Assembly: GCA_027625915.1 (NCBI GenBank)
Contig: JANTQA010000016.1
Location: 3,663,001-3,727,000 of the forward strand
Source: Anaeramoeba flamelloides
Lineage: Eukaryota; Metamonada; Anaeramoebidae
Direction of reading: 5' to 3'
DNA: 64,000 nucleotides
Shown here: positions 1-12,014 of the stretch, in pieces
Position numbering within the stretch: position 1 is the stretch's first letter
Layout: the number at the start of each line of letters is the position of its first letter
The notes under the pieces: model-generated
What the model was told of the DNA's origin: nothing
Databases searched by the model: none
Seen by the model: only the letters and a program-made list of their open reading frames with translations
Translations under genes and position numbers: made by a program

Positions 1-529
1 AATAAAGAACTCAAATCGTGGATACCCGCTCGTAACATACTTTTATTTGTAGACAAGTCTATTGGAGATTAGTCCCTTAAGTCAAAAAAGAAAATACAAA
101 ATAAATTGTTGGAGATGAAATAAAGAGGAAACATCTAAAATTGACAACTAGTTGCGATTTGAAACAACCCCACAAATGAGAATTTTGGAAAAAGAACTCA
201 ATAATTAAAATTATGAGAAAACATTACACGTTTTGATAATTAGTCCCAGAAGAGCTCATTTGTTCTCGTCAAAATTTCCAAGAACTCCCATACTTCAAAC
301 AAAATAAATAAAAAAAAGTGGACAATTTTAAAAATGCTTCTGATAAAATAATTTATGCAAATTAATTTGAATTTTCCAAATAAACAGAAATAAAGTCTTT
401 TTGAGTCTATTCATAACAATCGAAAAAATTTTCTTTATCAAACTAAAAAAGCAACTCTCTTTATTTTTTTATTCTTTTTTTTGAAAAAAAAAACAAATTT
501 TCTTTACAAGCCTTTTCTTTTTTACAAAA
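1..529. other. Upstream flank of ADA2, no gene seen
   Basis: AT-rich sequence with many short A and T runs. I see no open frame, splice-site pair or RNA gene here. The last 100 bases before the ATG at 530 are T-rich on the + strand and presumably hold the ADA2 promoter and 5' leader. Confidence 0.5.
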
Positions 530-3500
530 ATGGATGATATAAGATTTGTATGTCACAACTGTGAACAAGACATATCAAACACAATCATTATTTCCTGTTT
601 GGTTTGCAAAAAGATCGATCTTTGTCCAGAATGTTTCTCTTCAGGGGCTGAAGTAAGTTATTTTCTTCAAATTTTTTCCAAATAAAAATAAATTTTTTTT
701 TTTTGAATGCAAAAACTTTTTCTTTTCTTTATTAACGTGCTTAAAAAATTTTTTTGAAACCTTCTTTGTTTTTTTGAAAAGAATTTACTCATTTTCTTTG
801 AAATTATGAAAAAAAAAAAAAAAAAAAAAAAAAAAACAACAGATCTTCAAAGAACTTTCCTTCTTTGTTTTGTTGTGAAACAAATTCTATTTGAAACCAA
901 ACCACTGCTCCCTTCATTTTCATAAAAAATTTTTTTTTATATTTAACAGGTTCAAGTAAGGTTTCTATTTGAATTTTGAATCACCCAACAAGTTTTTGTT
1001 TCGTTGATTCAAAAAATAGTCATGCTTTTGTGATAATTTATTTGTTTTTCCAAATTTGCTTGCTAAAAATGTATTTTTGCATGATTTTCTTGTTTGTTTT
1101 CAATATGACTGTATTTTTTATTGTAAATTGTTATTCAAATTTGTTTCCAACAAAAGTCTTATAAAGATCTACAGGATGCTCAATCACCTGTTTCTGTAAT
1201 TTATAATTTTTCAAACAATTTTTTGGGAACTTTGTGAAAATAATTGTTGTTTTTCAGATTTTTCATTAGGGGATGTTTGAAATAATTGGACTTTTTTAAT
1301 TCGAGTTTTGAAGTCTTCTCTGTTTGTGTTGTTTTTTCAATTATCCTTTTCAGATGGCTTTTTCAGAGAGTAAGAAAAAATTTGTACTTCCATTTTTGAT
1401 TTTTCACTTATTAACTTTACTTCCAAAAAGAAACCAATTTAATATTCTGAGCTCACACCAATTGACACAAACTCCTTATGAAGTGTTTTATATAGGCTCA
1501 TTTTCGTTTTGTTGATAAATCATCAGGTTAACCGTACAACTAGCTCTGTGAAAAAAATAGAAGATCAAGTGAAAATTTTTTAACTCTTGGTATTTGAATA
1601 ATAAAGGGGACAAATTTTCAGCTGTTTCTAATTTTTCTGTAATTCTGAATTATTACAGTTCTTTCAATAACCCGTGTTGACTTTTACAAATTTTGTTTTT
1701 CAGACTTTTATTGTGGTTTTTTGAAAAATATGTTTTCAATTGCTGTTTTCCAAATTTTGTGTTTTTAATTGTTTCCTATCTTTTATCTGTTGTTGAAAAT
1801 GAAAACTTTTCAAGGGTGTGTTTATTTTTAAAAAGGAAGTCTGTATTGGAAATAATACTTTCAATCTCGAAGTAATAATTGAAATTTTTTTTCAAAGATC
1901 CTCAATATATTTTTTCTTGTATAATTGAATGAAAAATTGCAAGATTTTGCTATAGGCCATGAAAATTGATCTTATAAGAGATTTAATTTTCTCTCATAAA
2001 GTAAATGGTTGAAAAATAATTAATTTTTAAATAATTTGGTCATTTGGCAATGTTCTTGTAGAATTTTAATCAGATAAAATATTGGCTAATTAACTTTTGA
2101 TTCAATATGAAATATTGCTTCACTAAGGATTATTATCTCATCCAATAGAGGGCAAAAAAAAAGTAACAAAGAACCAAGGAACCAAATAAAGTCATCCAAT
2201 TACAAAACATAATTTGAAGGATATTGGTTAAAGGAAAAACGGAAAATGAATTGAAATTTTTGCATCATTTTATCATTTCAATTTCAAAAAACTTTGACAA
2301 ATTTAAATCTCATTTTTGCTCATGCGAAGATACCAAACAGTTTTTCAGAAAAACTCCGTTTCTTTTGATCCTTTTTATTGATTTTTTTTGTATCAAATTG
2401 AAAGTTTTTGGTTATTGTGAATTTTGGTGTTGATTTGTTTAAATTTGGTTGAATTAGATCTCTTTTATCAGTAGATTGGTCTTGAAGGTTGTAGAAAAAA
2501 ACTTTGATCATATGATCTATTGCACATATTTTTTAATTTGAAAGTATAATTATACTGAACTGTATTGTTTCAAAATAACAAATTAATAAAAAAAATCAAA
2601 AGTGTAAAATGTACTAATTTATTTTAAGGACTACTTTTATAGGTGAAAACGGCGAAATAACGTATGGAATCACCATTGAAAGAGTTATGTAATCCAAGTA
2701 ATGTTTGTCCAACGAAAATTTCTTTTAGAAAAAATGTGAAATTTTCACAATTTTCATAATTTTTTCCTTGTTAGATCATGCAAAATTTTGATTTTAATAT
2801 TTTAGAATTTCCATTTCAACTTTCTGAACTTACACTATTTTCTTGGGCTGTTCTACATATTTTTTTAGTTTGCTTTTACAAGTTTGAAATGTTCTCAAAT
2901 TTGAAATGCACTTGAAAATTCCCAAAAGCTTTTTTTTTTAGTAATTATTTTTTTTGTTATTTTCAATTTTCCTTTTCATTGAAAAACAAAGAAAAAAAGT
3001 CTCTGTGAAAAGGTCAAGATGACAAAAAATGCTTTTTTTTGTTTTTTTTTGTCCAATTTCTTCAGAATGAAAATTCTTTTTGAGAAGAGAAAGTGAAATA
3101 ACACAATTACCAACCCCCCTCAAAGGTGGGAAAGTAGTACTTAATTTTTGTAGATATTAATTAACCACAACAATCTTTCGAATTTTTCAAAGAAGCAATT
3201 GAAATGTAACTAAAAAAAAAATATTTTTAATAATACCAAATTTAAAACAAACAATAAATACAAAAATAAAAAGAAATCTTAAAAAGAGTTTTTTTATTTA
3301 ATTTTAATACATTTCAGAAATCAATTTTTCAAAAATATTTCAAATCTCTAAACTAAATTTTTTCCTCTGAAATTTGCCAGAGCAACAGTTGGAATTATTT
3401 TAATTTTCTTTTTAATCTCTCTCTTCTCTTTGATTTATACATTTGTATTGTTTTCTCTGATATTTGTAAGACCAAAAGTTAAAATTATTTGTTTTATTTC

Positions 3501-5583
3501 GTTTTATGACTTTCTCCTGAGTTTGGAATCTAGCTCGTTTTTTTTTTTTTTTTTTTGAAAAATTTTATGTCTTTTATCTTTTTATGAAATGTTTTTTCCT
3601 TCTTTTTTGAAAGCACTTGTAATCGTTTCATGAATTTTTTAACTTGATGAAACAAAAAAAAACAAATCAATTAAAATAAATAATAATTTTTCCACAATAT
3701 AATTTTCAAAATTGTAATTTTGTTTTAACAATTTGGAAAATGATTGGTATATTCACCACGAATTGAAAAAAACTTTGGTGTTATTTTTTGACCAATAAAA
3801 ATATTTTCCAAAATTTCATGATCACAAAGACAATTTTTTATGAAATGTTAAACAACTTTTTTATTTTAGAAGTGTTAACTGGCATATTCTTATATCTGGA
3901 TTTCCAACCTAAATCTTCATTAAACATATTCAAAAGTACTACAGTTAAAGAATATAAATTTTAATCAACAATATACAAACCCACTTTTCAGTTAAACAAT
4001 TCTTAAAAATAATGTAATATTTTTAAAACATCACAAGTAATTCAAAAGTGAATTTTTTCAATAAAAATATATTTTAAAAATAAAGTTGTGTTAAAAAACT
4101 GTTACAAAAGAGTTTTTTTAATCGCGGTTTAAAAGTTGGTCTATTTAAGTCCATCAACTGATTTTAAAGATAATTTTGAAAATAATTTTTTTGTAACATT
4201 TTTTTCAAATGGAGCTATTATATTCCAAATATCAACGATTCCCAAAAAATGAAAATAATAAAAACAAAAAAATCAAACGCAATTAATGAAATGAAATAAC
4301 AAAAAAAAAACACATTTAATTAAATAAAATTTAAAACACAAAAATAAAAACAAATTTATAAATTAAAAATAAAAACCAACCAGTTTGGAACTCATTTAAG
4401 GAGCCATGATTATTCAGTGTATGTATGCAATCCAAAACCGGTTTATCAAAAGGGTTGGAGTGTTGAAGAAGAGATGCTATTGCTGGAGGGCATCGAAAAG
4501 AAAGGATTTGGGAATTGGTCGTCGATTGCAACGTACATCGGCACGAAGACCGATGAGCAAGTCGAGGAGCATTATCTTGATGTTTATTTAGATTCTGAAA
4601 AGTCGCCGTTACCGGACGTGAATCACATTGTTCCAAAAAAAGGAAAGTCTAAAAAAAAAAGAAACAAACTCTTATATTCGAGATATTATCAAAACAAAAA
4701 CCAAAGCAGCAACGATGTTGTACCAAGGTCAAACCCGAAGGAAGAAACAGAATCCTATAATAAAAAGCAATCCACATTTGCCTACATCGCAGGATATATG
4801 CCCAAAAGGAACGATTTCGAAGTGGAATACGACAACGAATGTGAAAAGATTACCGAAAACATGGGGTTTGAAGATTATGGCGTGCCCTGGGAATTGAAAT
4901 ACAAAGTTTTGCAGGGGTATATGGATCGGATTTCTGAACGGATCCGAAAAAAGAACTTTGTCATTTCGAGAGAATTGATTTACCCAAAGAGTTATAATTT
5001 ATTAAATCAAAAGACAAAGCAAAAAAAGAAACCTAAGAAAAATGAAAACAAAGTAGTCCTAAAAAAAGAGAAAGAGTTTCAAAGAAAAATGAAAGTCTTT
5101 ACTAGGTGCTTTGAAAATAAAAAGGATTACGAGGCCGTTTGCCAATCATTGTTTGACGAACAAAAAGTCAAAATGGCTATAGAAAAGCTCAAAGATTGGA
5201 GGCAAAATGGAATAACTTCAATTGCCGAAGGCCAAGATTTTGAATTAGAAAAAAAGTCCGTATTGAACGCTTCAAAAAAGAGAAGAAGAAAATCACATCG
5301 AAAAAAATTATCATCCAAATCAAGAAGAAAATTACCAAAGGATTCTTCTTCTTCTTCCGTTTCGCCTTCTTCCACAGAAGTCGCAAGAACAGTTTTACCA
5401 GGAAGACAATTATTATCAGAAGAAGAGATCAAAATTGCCCAGCAATTGGAAATGATCCCCCAACAATACTTGGCAATAAAAAATCAATTTTTAATCACAG
5501 AGCAAGTAAATACAAGCACAGACCTTGACCAAAAAAAATTAGATAAAATTTCGACCTTTTATCGAAAAAATTCTTGGTTATAA
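530..5583 (+). CDS. ADA2: Transcriptional adaptor ADA2 (SAGA/GCN5 histone acetyltransferase adaptor), two exons
   Basis: Exons 530-652 and 4384-5583 join in phase 0 to give 440 residues, close to yeast Ada2 (about 434). ADA2 binds GCN5 and adapts it to nucleosomes within SAGA-type complexes in the nucleus. Exon 1 carries six ZZ-finger cysteines (C8, C11, C23, C26, C32, C35). Exon 2 supplies the two zinc-binding histidines (H45, H49), so the junction (GAE then FGTHLRSHDY) reproduces the canonical ADA2 text. A SANT domain follows at about residues 65-115 (GWSVEEEMLLLEG, FGNWSSIATYIG), then the ADA2 signature GYMPKRNDFEVEYDN, the helical middle region (about 200-300), and a C-terminal SWIRM-like region (about 384-440, with LLSEEEIKIAQQLEMIPQQY). 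The donor is GTAAGT and the acceptor CCAG. A Lys-rich linker and a Ser run are low-complexity insertions. The start at 530 is the only ATG that keeps the ZZ finger whole. Confidence 0.95.
653..4383 (+). other. Large ADA2 intron (3731 nt)
   Basis: A GT-AG intron between the Cys and His parts of the ZZ finger. It is made of AT-rich low-complexity DNA, including a run of more than 30 A near 805-836 and a T run near 3538-3556. I find no convincing exon or gene on either strand inside it, and no clear copy of the repeat families seen elsewhere in the window. It is roughly 15-30 times longer than the short introns of this window. Confidence 0.8.
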
Positions 5584-8005
5584 TTTTTTTCTTTCTCCAA
5601 ATATGGTGATAATAAATATCTCATCTGGTACTTTTAACCATGGGGCTTCTCAAAAGATCAATGTTAGAAAAAATTAATTTCATTTCTACTGTCTAAGATT
5701 TCAAAAAACCATTATCATCATTTAAACGACAATGGCTGCACAATATGAGCCTTTCATCCATCAAGCTTGATATGCCCAATTTATCCAAAAGACCAAAAAA
5801 AACATTAATAAAAAACTAGAAAAGTTTACAAAATTAATTTTTCAAAACAGTTCAAATTGTCGAAAAAAAATATTTTGTAATACTTTTGATTTTTGTGTCA
5901 TTTATTTTTCTTAGTTAAAGTGAATAAATAAATTGATATTTTTTTTTTTTAAATAATTTTTTTGCAAATTAATATCCTGTTAAAAATCAGAAGTGAAGGG
6001 AGACAAAAGCAAGTCTAAAGCGAAAATGGGTAAAAAGAATGATTAACTAAAATTGAAATTTGATTTTAGATTTTTATTTTTATTTATTTGCAATGATCGG
6101 CAAAGTAGTATTGATGTAATTAAATTGTTTGTTAATAATTACTTTAATAACCAATACAAAAAATTTTTTTACCAGTTAAGCAGTATCAAAATCAGAGACA
6201 CATTTTTACGTGGGTTTCTTGGGGATTTGAAAATACCTTTTGTGAGGCTGTATAGAGAAAGTTGGAAATTTATTTTAAATAGATTTATACTTGAATTGTT
6301 GAATTATTCCTTCCTATGATCCTTGTTGAAAATATATAACAAATAACATTTTTTTTGATGTTTGTTTTGGTGGTTAACTTTTGGGTTTGATACTATTAAC
6401 TTTTGTTAATCCCAACTTTTTCTCTTTGTTTTTGGTTGCAATTGTCCTTTGGTATTGGAATACACCATATTATTATTATTTTATTTTCTCTCTTTTTTTT
6501 TTGGTTCTCAATTTATCAAGTTTAATGTTTCGATTATGTGAATAGGTTAATTTCATAATTTTTCATTTTAATTGCGACCTAGTAATTTGAATCTATGATA
6601 AAACTTTTATTTCTCTATCTTGATCTTGTAAATTGTTCAGAATAAGTTATTTATTTGGGGTTTGATAAACTACAAATTAAGGTAACTAATGATTTTTGAA
6701 TAAAAAAATAAATTTTATAATGAGCTATTTTTTTTTTTGTCAAACATAAACTTTTTCTTTGTGTAAAATTGAAGTAAATAATTCTATATAACTATAGATA
6801 AGAAAGAGATTAGAACTCTTAATAGTTTAATATTGTATCGTAGTTATTGTGGTAAGATTTTGAGTCAATATTATATTATTAGGCAAAGTTTGAAAAATTT
6901 TGGATCTTCTTATTTTCAAATTTAAAAAAGTTAAATAAAAAGTCTTTTACTAAGAAAAAATAACTTTAAATATGATATTTAGAGTTATTTTAGAACATTT
7001 TAATCATATAGTGAATGTTGTAAATTTCATAAATTCCAAAAGAGGAATAGTCTCAACCGTTTTTTATCTTTGAACAAATATTTTGGTTGAAGTAACCAAA
7101 TTATCAATTCGTCAAAAGCCAAAAAAAAAAAGCATTTCATCATTTGGGGAATGTTTGGCAAAGGAATAAATATCGTTGCTTTATTCATAACAATGTTTAA
7201 ATATAAATAATTTTTATTTTTTAGTTTCAAAAAAACTATTAGCTTTTTTATCAAAAAAAAATTATTTATTCTCTTTTTTTGAAGAAAAAGTTGAGAAAAT
7301 AATTTAGAGGAGATTTTGAAAGGAGAAAAAAACACAATTATAAATTTAGGATAAAAAAAATAAAAAAAAACTTTTTTTTTTATCAAATCAAGCCAAGAAA
7401 ATTGAATATGAATGTTCAAAAATCATTAATTGTTAAGAAAACATAAGATAACCCCAGGTGTATGCAGATTTAAAAGTTGGATTGTTTTCGGGAATTTACT
7501 GACAAATGGGGAATAAAGAAGGAAATGGATTTCATTGAAAGTGTGGAAAATCTTGTTTTTTTCTGAAAATTTAAACCTAATTATGTATCAAATGATAGAA
7601 TATGCAAAATTCAACTTCAACGTTTTTGAGAAAACCCATCAGGAGAATAAGATCCTCTAAACACTTTTGAATAATATTTTCTTCAAAGTATCATTTAAAA
7701 ATAGTATTTTTTTTTTTTTTTTGTTTAAATATACTTTTTTTCAGTTTTTTTTTTTATTTAGCCGAGTTAGATCATAAGTTCCAACTTAAATAAATAACAA
7801 CTCATATTGTTTTATTAATTCAAGAATCACCCTTTATAATTATTCGTTTTAGATAACCTTCCAGATTTAAAAAAAAAAAAATATTGTTCGAGTACTAAGA
7901 TACTACCCTAAATTGTTATTTAAACCCCTTTTGTTATAATCTTCTTTAGCTTCCACCACTATCATATTTTTCATTCTTCCAGACCCAACTCGTCCGATTA
8001 GAAGA
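5584..8005. other. Intergenic, no supported gene
   Basis: AT-rich DNA with homopolymer runs. Open frames at 6053-6319 (+) and 7027-7419 (-) are Phe/Lys/Ile-rich, match nothing I recognise, and look like chance frames. Short stretches such as 6640-6680, bounded by splice-like AG and GT, could be exons of the candidate gene that follows, but I cannot connect them in frame. Confidence 0.4.
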
Positions 8006-9702
8006 ATGAGATTATTTCCAATAAAAAAGGTAAATACATAAATAAATTCGAAATTTTACATTTTAAATTATGAAATAGATATCTATTGATATTTTACAAA
8101 CATGAGTATTGAATAATTATTGGAAATTTTTTTTTTGAAAATAACCTTAAAAGAATGAATTCTATATAAAATTTTGATAATTTCTTCATACAAACATTAA
8201 ATTATTTGGTTTTTTGTATTATTTTATGAATTAACAAAATATTAAAAATAAAGAGAAACTTGCCTATTCTATACAAAAATATGAAATTAAAAATGAAAAT
8301 ATGATAATTTCTGAATATAAAAAATATATTAAATACAAAAAATAACAAAATTCCATCTTTTCCAAATGAAGAAAAATAACTAAAATAAATAAAAAGAAGA
8401 AACCATTACATTAATGAAAATTCAAATGATTTAAATGAGCTAAAAGGTGAAATACATGACACTAAATATAATAAGTTATTGTTTCTAATAGTAACCTAAT
8501 TTTTTAGTTTTTCTATAATTTAAAATAATTGACTAAAATTTTGATAAAAAAAATTTATCATTATTAGATTAAAAAAAAGTGTGCTTAGGTTTTCCATATT
8601 TTAAAAGAACGATTAAAATCAAAAATTATACTTTGGAATTTTGATTCAAGAAAAGCACTGTTAGATTTTCTTATGTTTTTGTTATGGAAAATTATATGTT
8701 TTAATAAATATAATAAAATAAAATCAATTTTTGGATATACACTTTCAATTTTTCAAATTACAATAAAAAGGGACTAATTATGTAGTTTTAAAATTAAAAA
8801 AATCACTTTGATGTATTCCAGAATTTAAAATAATAGAATATAATATCTGATTTTATTCCATTTGTTGTATCTCTGAAAAAATCATCTACCCTTGTCAGAA
8901 TTTAAAAGAATAAAGTAAAACCTTTGTTTTTTACTATTTTTTTTTTGAATCCAGGAAAAGTACTGTTAGGTTTTCTTGAGTTTTTTTATTAGAAAAACGA
9001 ATTAATTTGTTTAAATAAACATAAAATTAAACAAAATTGTTCTGGGGTTTCCAGAATTTAAAATAATTGATTTAAATCCTTGATTTTACTCAATTCTTTT
9101 GAATTCTAAAAAAGTGTCATATATTTTTTTTTGAATTTTAGAAATTAAAAAAACATAGGCACACTACAGCACTCTACAGCACATTATAGTACATTACACA
9201 ACCCTACCACACCCTACCACACCCCTCGAAATACCATAGAATAAAATGTAAAATAATAAAAAGATCAATAAATTTAATTTATTACTCAAATTCATTTTGA
9301 TATTCACCAAGTCCCAAGTACTTTTTATAAAAATCAACTGAAAAATTGTTTTAGGGCTTGGTTTATCAGAGATTATTCACCTATAATCTCACAATCAACA
9401 ATTTTTTTCAATTTCATTATTTTTATATTGTGGACACTTATACGAATTCGTAAAGACACACGGACTTTGAACAGATAAACAATTAAAAGGTCTGCATTGA
9501 ATATTAATTGTTTTGAAATCCTTAAAGCAATTCAATATGTTGCACATTTTGATGAAAAGGTAATTTTTTTTTGTTCTTCAATTGTTTCTGGGTTCTCAAA
9601 CAAATCAAAACCAAAAATTAAAATTGTTTTTGTAAATATCCTATTTCGCCTTCATTACAGATGATATTCAAAGACATTTATGCAAAGTATCCTAAACTCT
9701 AA
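8006..9702 (+). CDS. Candidate small gene of four short exons, product unknown
   Basis: Four short open stretches with good splice sites stay in one frame when joined: 8006-8029 (inside an exon 7983-8029 preceded by TTCTTCCAG and followed by GTAAAT), 9355-9449 (after TTTTAG), 9490-9559 (followed by GTAATT) and 9661-9702 (after TTCATTACAG, ending in TAA). Together they encode about 76 residues, starting MRLFPIKKGLVYQRLF and ending FKDIYAKYPKL. The base composition of these pieces is less AT-biased than the surroundings. The second intron would be only 40 nt. An earlier start is possible, since the exon is open upstream of the ATG as PTRPIRR. The first intron holds a dispersed repeat (8500-9235). 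I do not recognise the protein, and the model rests only on splice signals and frame. Confidence 0.3.
8500..9235 (-). repeat. Dispersed repeat family C, copy 1 (reverse orientation)
   Basis: Repeated phrases of the type 'aattctggaaaagc' and 'attgattttactcaattctttt' recur here and in two other places (about 50040-51400 and 62930-63620). The distinctive edge is a set of GTGCTGTAGAGT-like words, seen here as their complement (ACTCTACAGCAC at about 9170-9183) next to several ACACCCTACC words. No coding frame is visible. Boundaries are approximate. Confidence 0.5.
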
Positions 9703-10371
9703 AAGTTATTTGTTTTAAAATGAAGCTGAAAGTGAAAGGTGAAGCAGAGAATTTTGGTTTTAGAACCCTAAAAAGGTAAATTTTGGAACTGGTTGGAGAA
9801 AATATTTTGTTGAAATAGGAAAATATGGAAAAAAAAATCTAAATTATTCAATTTCAACATTTTGTAAAGACTTGACATTCTTTAAAATCAATCTTTATGA
9901 GGCTAAATATAAAAGTAATGTATTAAGACCTTAAAATTTGGATGGTCCTTAAAATGAATGAGATGAAAAAAAACAATGCTGATTGCAGGAAATTATGAGT
10001 ATTTACGTTCTTGGCTTAATTTTTCTGAATGTTCTTGCTTGTGTTTTTTCATCCAAAGAAGCTGTTAATTTCTTCAGCCATTCATAAAAATAAAAAAAAT
10101 AATCCAAATTAAAAAACAAATTTGAAACAACAAAAAAGGTAAAAGTTTTTTTAATCTTTGTTACGAATTATTGTTTTGTTTATTTCATCAAAGTTCCACT
10201 GGAAAAACGATTAGTTATAATTAAAAAAGAAAATTAGCCTAGCAAATCAAAAGAAAAAAGTTTTTTTAGAAAGAGAAAAGGAAAAAGAAAAAGAAAAAGA
10301 AAAAGAACCGAAAATTTAATTTTTTTTTGATTTTGATTTTGTGTACCAAACAACAAAAGAAAAAAAAAGAA
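9703..10371. other. Intergenic, no gene seen
   Basis: AT-rich spacer between the candidate small gene and the 3' end of the PITH gene. It contains an (AAAAAG)n purine tract near 10275-10308. Nothing else can be supported. Confidence 0.5.
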
Positions 10372-10875
10372 TTATTTTTTTTCTTCTACGCTTTGAATTT
10401 TTGAAATGTTTGCTGTTTCAAGAGGTACACCAACAACTGTGATTTGCTTAATTTTTGTGACTTTGCCACCCCCAAGATTGTTTTCAAAAAATAAATGAAG
10501 TGATCCAACATTTGAAAAGCGGACCATTTTGAATCGAATTAGTTTGCCTTCTGTAATCGCACGTTTTATTAATTTGAATTTGTGTGTAGGCTTGAGTGAT
10601 TGTGCTTCTTCAAATCCAAAGGAAAATTGGTTTTGGAAAACTTTCATCATCTGTGGGCCAGTGCCGTCACCTTCTGCACGGACAATAATGGAGTGCACTC
10701 TCACTTTTTGTTTGAACTGGATATTCACTAAAAGTTGTTCGTCTGTATCTGAGGTGATAAAGTTAGTGTCTTCATCTTCTTTAAGAATATTTGTAATTTC
10801 TTGGTTAGGTTCTGAGTTTAAACACTCGGAATTTTTTAGGTCAATACTATTGATTAAGTCAACAAATTCTGTCAT
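10372..10875 (-). CDS. PITH-domain protein similar to the C-terminus of thioredoxin-like protein 1 (TXNL1)
   Basis: An intact 167-residue frame. Nearly the whole length is a PITH domain, the proteasome-interacting module of TXNL1 that docks on the 26S regulatory particle. Recognisable elements in order are NSECLN (about 15-20), SDTDEQLLVNIQF (about 42-54), VRVHSIIVRAEGDGTGPQMM (58-77), KVFQNQFSFGFEEAQSLKPT and, at the end, GVPLETANISKIQSVEEKK, which matches the TXNL1 tail pattern. The thioredoxin domain that precedes PITH in TXNL1 is absent, and nothing upstream on this strand encodes it, so this is a stand-alone PITH protein in layout like PITHD1. The start is the first ATG, eleven codons before ECLN. 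A spliced upstream exon cannot be excluded. Confidence 0.88.
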   Translation of the reverse strand: MTEFVDLINSIDLKNSECLNSEPNQEITNILKEDEDTNFITSDTDEQLLVNIQFKQKVRVHSIIVRAEGDGTGPQMMKVFQNQFSFGFEEAQSLKPTHKFKLIKRAITEGKLIRFKMVRFSNVGSLHLFFENNLGGGKVTKIKQITVVGVPLETANISKIQSVEEKK

Positions 10876-11055
10876 TTTTTGAGAAGATTTAATTTCGAAA
10901 GAATTTTAAAAGAAGAAAAAATGAAATGTGAAAGATTAGTCAGTTTAGATCATATATTTGTATTGAATTGAAATTACATTGGGAACGTATGGTTTAAATA
11001 TCACTAAAAAAAAAAAAATTCATTATCATAATATCACTTTACGGTTGAAAATCCT

Positions 11056-11836
11056 GAAACTGGAGAAAATATTATCTTGTCTTAGGTCTGGTGACATGTT
11101 ATTTTGGTTCGTAGCTGATCATTCTTTGATTATTATTAATTTTAATATTTGTATTTGAATTCTAAATGGGAAAAAAATTTTAACTTAATTTACTGTTTCC
11201 ATTTTAAAATAAAACCTTAAATTACAACGTAATTTTTTGAAAACCCTATTTCTAAAATAAAAATCTGGAAAAGGAATTGAAAAATTAATCCCATTTGTAA
11301 TTCGAATACCAGTAGTGGTTCAATAGTAGCTCAAAAAAGACTTTTATTTTTTTTCTCCAAATTTGAATTGAAGAGTTTATGGTTAAAATTTTGTCAAGTA
11401 TTATAATAACTTTTTTATTTCTGGTTGCTAAGTGAAATTTTTATTTATACTGACCGTAAAATTTTATTTGAAAAAAGCCTAAAAATATCTATTAGGAAAT
11501 TTTAATTTTTGAGTTTTCAATTGAAATTTTTATATCCCTTTGTTTTAATTTGGATCTTTTCAAAAAATTATTGTTTTTTTTTCTTTAATTGAGAAAAAAT
11601 GCCTGAAATAATAATTTAAATAGAAAACCCACAAACCACATTTTTCATAAACTTACCGACAAATCCCCTGGCCCACATACTCATCATTGGGATTTGGATC
11701 ATAAACAAAAAATAAAAGTCTTTTTTTATCTACGATGAACCACTATTAAAAATAATCTCAAGCCTAAGATCGATCAGCTAAGAACCAAAATAACATGTAA
11801 CCACACCCATGAAAGGATAATATTTTTTCCATTTTC
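11056..11836. mobile_element. Inverted-repeat DNA element E carrying a nested MITE
   Basis: The ends are long inverted repeats. The left arm (about 11056-11128) reads ACATGTTATTTTGGTTCGTA in its core, and the right arm (about 11765-11836) gives the near-identical ACATGTTATTTTGGTTCTTA on the opposite strand. The match resumes further in ('tagtggttc', 'aaaaaagacttttatttttt') after a gap on the left side that corresponds exactly to the MITE at 11146-11310. There is no coding capacity, so it looks like a non-autonomous foldback or MITE-type element. Only one copy is seen in the window. Confidence 0.6.
11146..11310. mobile_element. MITE family D, copy 1, inserted in element E
   Basis: A foldback of about 165 bp. 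The left end contains CTAAATGGGAAAAAAATTTT, and the right end gives TACAAATGGGATTAATTTTT on the opposite strand. A second copy with the same ends lies at about 51716-51882. It sits inside the left arm of element E, so it inserted after that element. Non-coding. Confidence 0.55.
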
Positions 11837-12014
11837 ACGGATTGTAAGTCTTAAGTCGATTTTATCAATTAAAAAGGAGATATCTATTAGTAAAAAAACA
11901 ATAAACGATTTTTGGAAAAAAAATAATTATTTGAAAACAAATGTAAAGGTTGAATTACCGATATACTCACTTCAAAGATGAAAAATATCTGGATATATTT
12001 TAGGGAAATCAAAA

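Noticed and set aside
950-955. A 6-nt microexon (GTTCAA) between AACAG and GTAAGG inside the ADA2 intron
   Set aside because: Including it would insert Val-Gln into the ZZ finger, whereas direct joining of 652 to 4384 reproduces the conserved GAE-hydrophobic-G-x-H spacing exactly.
7027-7419. 130-residue Phe/Lys/Ile-rich frame on the minus strand
   Set aside because: Its composition is that of translated A and T runs; there is no family resemblance or splice context.
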